From JACVRW01 sp963728495 (GTDB lineage Bacteria > Actinomycetota > Thermoleophilia > Solirubrobacterales > Thermoleophilaceae), in NCBI GenBank assembly GCA_963728495.1, contig CAVSKI010000010.1:415329-479328 (forward strand): 64,000 nucleotides of DNA, read 5' to 3'. Positions 8,095 through 13,958 of the stretch are shown here, in pieces. The notes beneath the pieces were generated by a model. That model was not told where the DNA came from. It saw nothing but the letters and a program-made list of their open reading frames with translations, and did not search any database. Made by a program: the position numbers and the translations under genes. Each line of letters begins with the position of its first letter. The first letter of the stretch is position 1.

Positions 8095-8498
8095 GGCCCG
8101 ATGGCGAGGCGGAGGCTCTCGCCCGGGCCAAGCGCAGGCTCGACCGGCTGCGCTTCTATCCGCGGCCGGTGGACGCTTCGCGGGTCTCGATCCACATCGT
8201 GCCCTGGCTTTTTCGCGTGCCGGGCTTCCGGCGCTTTCGCGGCTACGCGACCTTTCGGCGCATCCTGCTCAAGCGATCCGTCCTGGACGAAGACCTGATC
8301 GTCCATGAGTTGTGCCATGTCTGGCAGGGCCAGCACCGTCCGATCCGGATGTGGCTGTCCTACGTGCGGCCGTCGACGTTCAGTGCCGACCGCCGGGCGT
8401 ACCAGGCCAATCGCTATGAGCGCGAGGCGCGCCAATCGGTCGAGCTGACACGGGAAGCTGTTTCTCGACTCGATCAGACGGGTAGCCCCCACGAATGA
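8091..8498 (+). CDS. small HExxH-containing hypothetical protein (DUF4157-like)
   Basis: 135 residues; starts at a GTG overlapping the RNase H stop. Central motif VHELCHVWQGQHRP contains HELCH, a zinc-metalloprotease HExxH signature, followed by a conserved-looking NRYEREA segment. The N-terminal half is basic (RRLDRLRFYPRPVD). HELxH followed by WQ resembles the DUF4157 type, which is usually found in toxin or phage-tail contexts but also as short chromosomal proteins. No signal peptide is visible. Peptidase activity is possible but not shown; a third zinc ligand could be the Glu of the YERE segment. Confidence 0.65.
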   Translation: MRPDGEAEALARAKRRLDRLRFYPRPVDASRVSIHIVPWLFRVPGFRRFRGYATFRRILLKRSVLDEDLIVHELCHVWQGQHRPIRMWLSYVRPSTFSADRRAYQANRYEREARQSVELTREAVSRLDQTGSPHE

Positions 8499-9073
8499 GG
8501 CAAACCGTCACCGCGCCCGCGTTAGAGGTACCCGGCCCGGTCGAGCCCGACCAGCCGATGCCCAACCCGCCGGGCGAGCCGGAGATCCCCCCGGACCCGC
8601 CTGCGCCCGAGCCGGCGCGCCGCCGGCCGAGCCCGTTTGAGCCCAGCCGCCCGATGCTGAGGCAAGGCCCGATCCCGCGCTTCCTGCACGGCTTCATCGA
8701 ATACGCGGCGGCCGTCCTCTTCTTCGTCGCGCCTTTCGTGCTCGACTTCCAGGCGGGAGCGGCCACCGCCGCGTCGATCATCGCCGGGGTGGTCGTGCTG
8801 TTCGTCGCCGCCTCGACCGAGGGCCCCACCAGCCTGATCAACTACGTCCCTCTGGCCGCTCACGTGGTGCTCGACTACGCGCTGGCCCTGGTGCTTATCG
8901 CGATTCCCTTCATCGCCGGGTTCTCGGACGAGACCGCGCCGACGGTCTTCTTCATAGCCATCGGCGTGCTCCACCTGCTCGTCACGATCGGGACACGCTT
9001 TCGCCCCGTTGACCGGCGCGACGATTCAGCGGGCCGTCGCCGCCGCCGCCCGCGCGCCGCCGAGCCGGGCTGA
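8495..9073 (+). CDS. hypothetical membrane protein with proline-rich cytoplasmic N-terminus
   Basis: 192 residues; ATG overlaps the upstream stop (ATGA), making it the last member of the overlapping run that began at 4660. Residues 1-60 are Pro/Glu-rich and probably unstructured. Residues about 68-165 hold four predicted membrane helices (YAAAVLFFVAPFVLDF, AASIIAGVVVLFVAAS, HVVLDYALALVLIAIPFI, TVFFIAIGVLHLLVTIG), resembling SPW-repeat type small membrane proteins. The C-terminus is Arg-rich. Function is unknown. It converges on a minus-strand gene across a 152-bp palindrome. Confidence 0.68.
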   Translation: MRQTVTAPALEVPGPVEPDQPMPNPPGEPEIPPDPPAPEPARRRPSPFEPSRPMLRQGPIPRFLHGFIEYAAAVLFFVAPFVLDFQAGAATAASIIAGVVVLFVAASTEGPTSLINYVPLAAHVVLDYALALVLIAIPFIAGFSDETAPTVFFIAIGVLHLLVTIGTRFRPVDRRDDSAGRRRRRPRAAEPG

Positions 9074-9090
9074 GCACTCAGGCTGGACGC

Positions 9091-9242
9091 TTGATTCCTT
9101 ATTCGGGCACCCACGGCTGGCGCGCCATACGGCGCTGGTTCGCCACCCGAGCCCTCGCAGGTAGCGCTGCTACCTGCTTCGGGGCTCGTGCGGCGCCCAG
9201 CTTGGTCTGGCGCGCCCCCGCGGGCACCGAATTCGGAATCAA
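9091..9242. repeat. 152-bp imperfect palindrome filling a convergent intergenic gap
   Basis: The whole interval is one inverted repeat. Outer ends TTGATTCC (9091-9098) and GGAATCAA (9235-9242) pair. GGCTGGCGCGCCA-type arms follow on the left and TCTGGCGCGCCC on the right. Inside, CGAGCCC pairs with GGGCTCG, and the centre is CAGGTAGC-GCT-GCTACCTG (9158-9176). Transcribed from either side it would form a very long hairpin, so it can serve as a bidirectional terminator. Its size and regularity are also what a palindromic mobile repeat (REP/MITE-like) would show. The right end runs into the stop codon of the minus-strand gene. Confidence 0.85.
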
Positions 9243-9964
9243 TCATCTAGCGGCTCGGCCGCGATGATCGCCGCCTTGAAGTAGGGCGCCTGCTGGGGCG
9301 TGCCGAACTGCCAGCTGACCGTGAGCCTGCTGGGGATCGTGAGGTGCCCGAAGCGGCGCTCTTCATGGACCTCGCAGCCGCACGGGATGTACTCATAGCG
9401 GTCGTCGCCGCGCGGCCCCCAGCGCGCGGCGCTCACCTGCTGGATCGCTCCCTGCGAGTCGATCCTAACCTCGACCTCGGGGCGCTCGGGTGGAAGGTTG
9501 AAGCGCCCCACGATGGTGTTCTCGCTCTCCGCACGCCAGGCCACACCGCGTTCGGGCAGCACGCTGGGCACGGCGAAGGCCGCGCTCTCCAGCGCGGCGC
9601 GGCCGGCGGCCGAGCGCGCGGTGTCCTCGTCGGCCGAGTCGAACAGGGGCCGGCGACCGAACAGGAGCCCCTCCGTGCTCCCCACCCCGTGCGCGTAGCT
9701 GTCGGCGATCCGCGCCAGGGTGAGCGGACCGACGCCGACTCGCGCGCTCCACGCGAACGAGCGCCCGTCGATCTCCTCCTCGGCGCGGAAGGGCACCCAC
9801 AGGTCCGCCTTGATCCTTCCGGCCATCTTCAGCCTCACCCCGCGTGAGAGCGGCGCTCCGGCGCCGATGGCGTGAATGAAGTAGCGCCGAACCGGTTCGT
9901 CTAGGCCGGCGAGCATGTCGAGGTCGAAGCTCGATCGACCAGTGATCTCAGGACCCTGGGTCAT
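9239..9964 (-). CDS. conserved hypothetical protein, DUF6544-like
   Basis: 241 residues with no signal peptide or membrane helix. DEPVRRYFIHAIGAGAPLS near the start, RLKMAGRIKADLWVPF, FAWSARVGVGPLTLARIADSY and the C-terminal RYEYIPCGCEVHEERRFGHLTIPS are the pattern of the DUF6544 family, which is predicted to form a lipid- or polyester-binding beta fold. No biochemical function is known to me. Its ATG overlaps the ccmH stop (ATGA), so it is the third gene of a dsbE-ccmH-DUF6544 transcript and may assist cytochrome c biogenesis, or may simply be carried along. Confidence 0.72.
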   Translation of the reverse strand: MTQGPEITGRSSFDLDMLAGLDEPVRRYFIHAIGAGAPLSRGVRLKMAGRIKADLWVPFRAEEEIDGRSFAWSARVGVGPLTLARIADSYAHGVGSTEGLLFGRRPLFDSADEDTARSAAGRAALESAAFAVPSVLPERGVAWRAESENTIVGRFNLPPERPEVEVRIDSQGAIQQVSAARWGPRGDDRYEYIPCGCEVHEERRFGHLTIPSRLTVSWQFGTPQQAPYFKAAIIAAEPLDD

Positions 9965-10401
9965 GCGCGTTCATGTCGCGCTCGAGCCGCCGGGCGTCCG
10001 CGGCGACCCATGGCCGGCGCCCGCTCGCGCGGCGCGGCGGGCCGGCGCCACCGGCGCATCCAGAGCAGCACCGCGGCCAGCGCCAGCAGCCCGGCGAGCA
10101 CGGGGACGAGGTAGGCGGTAAGCCCAAAGCCCTCGTCCTCGGGCATCGCCAGCACGGCCGGGCCGAAGCGCTCCACAAGCCCCGCCTTGATCTCGTCCTT
10201 GCTCTTGCCGCGGGCGATCTCGCTGCGGATGAACTCGCGCTCGCGCTCGGCCACCGCGGCGGTTGAGAGGTTGAGGGGTGTCTTGCACTGCACGCACATC
10301 ACCTCGTCCTCGATGTCGGGCAGCGAGGCCTGCGGCGCGGCGGTGCTCGCCGCCGGGCTGAGCGCGGCCAGCGCCAGCAGGATCAACAGGCCGCGCCTCA
10401 C
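9961..10401 (-). CDS. ccmH: cytochrome c-type biogenesis protein CcmH/CycL
   Basis: 146 residues. An N-terminal signal (GLLILLALAALSPAASTAA) is followed by DEVMCVQCKTPLN, the CxxC pair (Cys36, Cys39) that reduces or holds the apocytochrome thiols. The helical bundle EREFIRSEIARGKSKDEIKAGLVERFGPAVLA comes next, then one membrane helix (YLVPVLAGLLALAAVLLW). The usual family motif is LRCxxC; here the first position is V-M-C. It works outside the membrane with DsbE/CcmG and CcmF to ligate heme. The start is the GTG that overlaps the dsbE stop (GTGA); a longer upstream reading frame through dsbE is antisense-like noise. Confidence 0.88.
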   Translation of the reverse strand: MRRGLLILLALAALSPAASTAAPQASLPDIEDEVMCVQCKTPLNLSTAAVAEREREFIRSEIARGKSKDEIKAGLVERFGPAVLAMPEDEGFGLTAYLVPVLAGLLALAAVLLWMRRWRRPAAPRERAPAMGRRGRPAARARHERA

Positions 10402-10943
10402 GCCTTCTCTCCCAGCAGTGGCGAGAGCGCCGCCTCGAGCCAGCCGGCAGTCACCGGTCCGCGGCGGGCGGCCGCGATCCGGCCCTCGCGGTCGATCACG
10501 AAGGTCTCCGGGAAGCCGAGGATGGCGTAGTCCTCGGCGTACTCGCCGTCGCGGTCGCGCAGGTTGGGGTAGCTGAGGCCGAACCGGTTCACGAACCGGG
10601 TCGCATCCTCGGGCAGATCCTGGTAGTTGACGCCCACGACCGTGCCCCCCCGCGACTCGATGCGCCGCTGGGTGCGCTCGAGCAGCGGCAGCTCGTCCAC
10701 GCAGGGCGGGCACCACGAGGCCCAGAAGTTGAGCACCACGACCTGGCCGCGATAGTCACGCAGCGAACCGCTGCTCTCGCCTCCGAGTACGGGCAGAGAC
10801 TCTTCGGGCGCGGAGGGGCGGTCGCCGCGCTTCACGGCGTCGTCGATCGAGGTGTCGGTGCCCTGAGAGGCCACTCCGTACACGAGCAGGGCAACCAGCG
10901 CCGCTGCCACGGCCACCACGGCGATCACGGATCCGATTCGCAC
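10398..10943 (-). CDS. thiol-disulfide oxidoreductase DsbE/CcmG/ResA family
   Basis: 181 residues: an N-terminal membrane anchor (IGSVIAVVAVAAALVALLVYG) then a thioredoxin fold. The active site is WCPPC (Cys78, Cys81) in VVVLNFWASWCPPCVDELP; FPETFVIDREGRI carries the cis-Pro-side strand. The protein keeps apocytochrome c cysteines reduced outside the membrane before heme attachment. GTG 10943 is chosen because it starts directly before the anchor. It is divergent from ccmE across a 30-bp gap containing a near-perfect palindrome, and it overlaps ccmH by four bases downstream. Confidence 0.9.
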   Translation of the reverse strand: MRIGSVIAVVAVAAALVALLVYGVASQGTDTSIDDAVKRGDRPSAPEESLPVLGGESSGSLRDYRGQVVVLNFWASWCPPCVDELPLLERTQRRIESRGGTVVGVNYQDLPEDATRFVNRFGLSYPNLRDRDGEYAEDYAILGFPETFVIDREGRIAAARRGPVTAGWLEAALSPLLGEKA

Positions 10944-10945
10944 AC

Positions 10946-10961
10946 TTGCATCATGGTGCAA
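10946..10961. promoter_or_regulatory. 16-bp palindrome in the dsbE-ccmE divergent gap
   Basis: TTGCATCATGGTGCAA is symmetrical at 14 of 16 positions (the remaining pair would be G-U in RNA) and occupies half of the 30-bp space between the two divergent start codons. It is a candidate operator shared by both ccm half-operons. It overlaps an ATG at 10953, which argues that ccmE starts at the later ATG. Confidence 0.4.
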
Positions 10962-10973
10962 AATGCGGCCAAT

Positions 10974-11375
10974 ATGGACCCGGGCCGCAAGCGCAGGCTT
11001 CGTCTGATCGTGGCGCTTACCGCTGTGGTGCTTCTGGCTTCTGCGCTGGTCTATACGAGCTTCTCCGCCTCCAGTGAGACCCGGACCCCGAGCGACCTGC
11101 TGGCCTCGGCCGAGGAGGGGGAGAGCTATGAGCTCACCGGCCGCGTGGAGCCCGGCTACGTGCGCCGTGGAGGCGATCTGCACTTCCGCGTTCGCGACCG
11201 CAAGGGCGGCGGCGCGTCGGTACCGGTGCGCTACTCGGGCACGATCCCGGATCCCTTCCGCGCCGACCGGGAGGTGATAGTCGAGGTCCGCAAGGAGGGA
11301 GATGCCTTCGTGGGCCAGCGCGATTCGCTGGTGACCAAGTGCCCGTCGAAGTTCACCAGCGAGAAGGACAGCTGA
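10974..11375 (+). CDS. ccmE: cytochrome c maturation protein CcmE (cysteine variant)
   Basis: 133 residues with one N-terminal membrane helix (LIVALTAVVLLASALVY) and an OB-fold heme chaperone domain (SYELTGRVEPGYV, LHFRVRDRKG, PVRYSGTIPDPF). Classical CcmE binds heme through His in HxxxY; this one ends VTKCPSKF, so the binding residue is Cys123 as in the CxxxY variant group, and the normal Tyr is Phe127. The start MDPGRKRRLRL is typical of the family; ATG 10953 lies in a palindrome and is less likely. CcmE receives heme from CcmCD and passes it to CcmF, encoded 7 bp downstream. Confidence 0.87.
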   Translation: MDPGRKRRLRLIVALTAVVLLASALVYTSFSASSETRTPSDLLASAEEGESYELTGRVEPGYVRRGGDLHFRVRDRKGGGASVPVRYSGTIPDPFRADREVIVEVRKEGDAFVGQRDSLVTKCPSKFTSEKDS

Positions 11376-11382
11376 GCGGCGG

Positions 11383-13569
11383 ATGTTGCCGGCCGGGCGA
11401 GCACTTCTCATTCTTGCGCTGGCGATTGCCCTATACGGCATCTTCGCCTCTCTCTACGGCGCTCGGCGTAGCGACGGCCGCGCCTGGATCGCCTCGGGCC
11501 GGCGCGCCGTCTATGCCCTGACGGGGATTGTCGGACTGACCTTCGTTGTGCTTGAGGCCGCCTTTCTGCGCTCGGACTTCTCGTTCGAGCTGGTGGCCAC
11601 GCACTCCTCGACCACGACGCCCGCCTTCTATCGCGCCAGCGCGGCCTGGTCGTCTCAAGAAGGCTCCCTGCTGCTGTGGCTGATGCTGCTCAGCCTCTGG
11701 TCGAGCTTGGCTCTCTTTCTCACTCGCCGGCGCGCGCGAGAGATCGCGCCCTACGCGACGGCGGTCCTGCTCGGTCTCGGCGCGTTCTTCTGCGGGCTGC
11801 TGGTGTTCCTGGAGAGCCCGTTCGCCCAGGCGAGCCCCGCGCCGGTGGAGGGCATCGGGCTGAGCCCGATCCTTCGCCACCCGGCGATGATGATCCATCC
11901 GCCGATGCTCTACTCGGGGTACACGCTGTTCACGGTGCCGTTCGCCTTTGCCATCGGGGCGCTGGTCACCCGCCGGCTGGGCACCGACTGGATCCGGACC
12001 ACCCGCCCGTTCGCGCTCGCCGCCTGGCTGTGCCTGGGAACGGGACTCGTGCTGGGCGCCCGCTGGTCCTACTCCGAGCTGGGATGGGGCGGCTACTGGG
12101 CCTGGGATGGCGTCGAGAACGCCGCGCTGATGCCCTGGCTCACCGGCACGGCGTTCCTGCACTCGGCCATGGTCTGGGAGCGGCGGGGGATGCTGAAGGT
12201 CTGGAACGTCTCGCTCGTGCTCCTAACCGGCATCCTCGCGTTGCTCGGAACCTTCCTCGTCCGCTCGGGCATTCTGGAGTCGATCCACGCGTTCGGCGCC
12301 TCCACGCTGGGCGTCCCCTTCCTCGTGCTGATCGTGACTCTGGTCGCCGTCTCCATCGTGCTCGTGGTCACGCGCGCAAAGGAATTGCGCTCCGAGCACC
12401 GGCTCGACTCCCTGCTCTCGCGAGAGACGGTGTTTCTGCTCAACAACCTCGTTCTGGTCATGCTCTGTTTCGTGATCTTCTGGGGGACCTTCTTCCCCCT
12501 GATCTCCGAGGCCCTCACCGGGACCCAGGCGTCGGTCGGGCCGCCCTGGTTCGGCCGCTACATCACCCCGCTGGCGCTCGTGCTCGTACTGCTCTCCGGA
12601 CTCGGTCCCATGTTGGCCTGGCGGCGCGCGACGGCGGCCAATCTGTGGCGAGTGCTGCTCATACCTGTCGGCGTCAGCGCCGCCGCCCTCGTCGCGCTGC
12701 TCGCCTTCGGAGGAGTGGCGCGCCGGCCGCTCGCCCTGATCATGTTCTGCCTGGCAGCCTTCGTGCTGGCGGTGGTCGGGCAAGAGCTGTGGCGTGGGGT
12801 GCGTGCCCGGCGGGCCATGGCCGACGAGTCGGTGCCGCGGGCACTGGTCTCGCTCGTGCGCCGCAACCGCCGCCGTTACGGCGGGTACCTGGTCCACGCC
12901 GGCATCGCAGTGGTGTTCGTGGGAATCGCGGCCTCCACGGCCTTCCAGGACGTTCGCGACCTTCGCCTCTCCCCTGGCGAGAGGGGAAACGTGGGGGGCT
13001 ACGAGATCGAGTACCTGCGGCCGACCGGAAAGGTGGTCCTCGCGCCGAACGGATCGCTCGAGAAGATCGATCTCGGCGCTGCGCTACGGGTGCGCCGAGG
13101 CGAGTCCGAGCCGGTCATGCTGCGCCCGCAGCGCAGCTTCTTTCCCTCGGCCGATCCCTCACTCGGAGCGGTCTCGCGTTACTTCGAGGGCGAGGCGACC
13201 AGCGAGGTCGGGCTGCGCAGCGGCCTGCGGCGCGACCTGTGGACGGTCGTCGCCCCAGACACGACCGACCTGCGTGAGGTCGCCGCGCGCGGCGATGCGG
13301 TTTTCCGCCAGGCCCGCGAGCTGCCGGAGGCCGAGCGCGCGGCGGCACTCGGCGAGGGGCTGCGGCGTCTCGCGGCGCGTTATCGCGGCGAAACTGCTCC
13401 CGCGAGCTTCCGCGTGCTCGTCTCGCCGCTGGTCACCTGGATCTGGATCGGAGCCGTGATCGTCTTCGGCGGCGGCCTGCTGGCCCTCTGGCCGGCTCCG
13501 GCCGGCGCTCGCCGGCGGGCCCCGACGGCGTACGCCGCGCGGGTGGCCCGGGAGCTCGGCCGCGCCTGA
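11383..13569 (+). CDS. ccmF: cytochrome c heme lyase CcmF
   Basis: 728 residues with about 14 membrane helices. The heme-handling WWD-type motif is present as WGGYWAWDGVENAALMPWL (about 235-253), and HPPMLYSGY (near 170) and the FLLNNLVLV region are as in CcmF rather than CcmC. A periplasmic domain (about 520-690) precedes the last helix (VTWIWIGAVIVFGGGLLALW). CcmF attaches heme from CcmE to CxxCH apocytochromes with CcmH. No ccmA, ccmB or ccmC is in the window, so the heme-delivery genes must lie elsewhere. Confidence 0.93.
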   Translation: MLPAGRALLILALAIALYGIFASLYGARRSDGRAWIASGRRAVYALTGIVGLTFVVLEAAFLRSDFSFELVATHSSTTTPAFYRASAAWSSQEGSLLLWLMLLSLWSSLALFLTRRRAREIAPYATAVLLGLGAFFCGLLVFLESPFAQASPAPVEGIGLSPILRHPAMMIHPPMLYSGYTLFTVPFAFAIGALVTRRLGTDWIRTTRPFALAAWLCLGTGLVLGARWSYSELGWGGYWAWDGVENAALMPWLTGTAFLHSAMVWERRGMLKVWNVSLVLLTGILALLGTFLVRSGILESIHAFGASTLGVPFLVLIVTLVAVSIVLVVTRAKELRSEHRLDSLLSRETVFLLNNLVLVMLCFVIFWGTFFPLISEALTGTQASVGPPWFGRYITPLALVLVLLSGLGPMLAWRRATAANLWRVLLIPVGVSAAALVALLAFGGVARRPLALIMFCLAAFVLAVVGQELWRGVRARRAMADESVPRALVSLVRRNRRRYGGYLVHAGIAVVFVGIAASTAFQDVRDLRLSPGERGNVGGYEIEYLRPTGKVVLAPNGSLEKIDLGAALRVRRGESEPVMLRPQRSFFPSADPSLGAVSRYFEGEATSEVGLRSGLRRDLWTVVAPDTTDLREVAARGDAVFRQARELPEAERAAALGEGLRRLAARYRGETAPASFRVLVSPLVTWIWIGAVIVFGGGLLALWPAPAGARRRAPTAYAARVARELGRA

Positions 13570-13592
13570 GGGCGCGCCGGTCGCGGCACTCA

Positions 13593-13877
13593 ATGGAGAT
13601 TGTGATCGTGCTTGTGGCCCTGGTCTGCGCGGTCGCCCTGATCGCTGCGCCGTTTCGCAGCGAGCCCGCGGTCACCGAGGCGGCTGCCCGCTCCGCGGAG
13701 CGCTCAGAGCTCGATGCGGCCAAGGAGGCGAAATACCGCGAGATACGCGACGCGGAGCTCGACTACCGCACGGGCAAGCTGTCGGAGGAGGACTGGCGCG
13801 CCGTCGATGGCGCGCTGAGGAGGGAGGCCGTCGAGCTGCTGCGACGCCTCGACGCCCTGGGCGACCACGAGGCGTGA
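13593..13877 (+). CDS. small CcmI-like membrane protein
   Basis: 94 residues: an N-terminal helix (IVIVLVALVCAVALIAAPF) and a charged helical tail containing YREIRDAELDYRTGKLSEEDW, which matches the short charged region after the membrane helix of CcmI/CycH proteins and related short proteins in actinobacterial ccm clusters. The C-terminal TPR domain of full CcmI is absent. It may anchor or organise the CcmFH heme lyase. It begins 23 bp after ccmF and is followed by the diheme cytochrome. Confidence 0.7.
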   Translation: MEIVIVLVALVCAVALIAAPFRSEPAVTEAAARSAERSELDAAKEAKYREIRDAELDYRTGKLSEEDWRAVDGALRREAVELLRRLDALGDHEA

Positions 13878-13958
13878 GCGCTTTACAGGACGAGGGGTTG
13901 ACTCCGCCGGGGTTGAGGTGTTTGATGCGCCCAGGTCCAAACTGTCGGAGGAAACGTC

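Noticed and set aside
11431..12162. Minus-strand frame opposite ccmF
   Set aside because: Low-complexity Arg/Gln/Glu product, mirror of membrane-helix codons; not a real gene.
13878..13958. Promoter TTGACT plus TTTGAT before the diheme cytochrome
   Set aside because: The -10 candidate is poor and the spacing uncertain; not strong enough to list.
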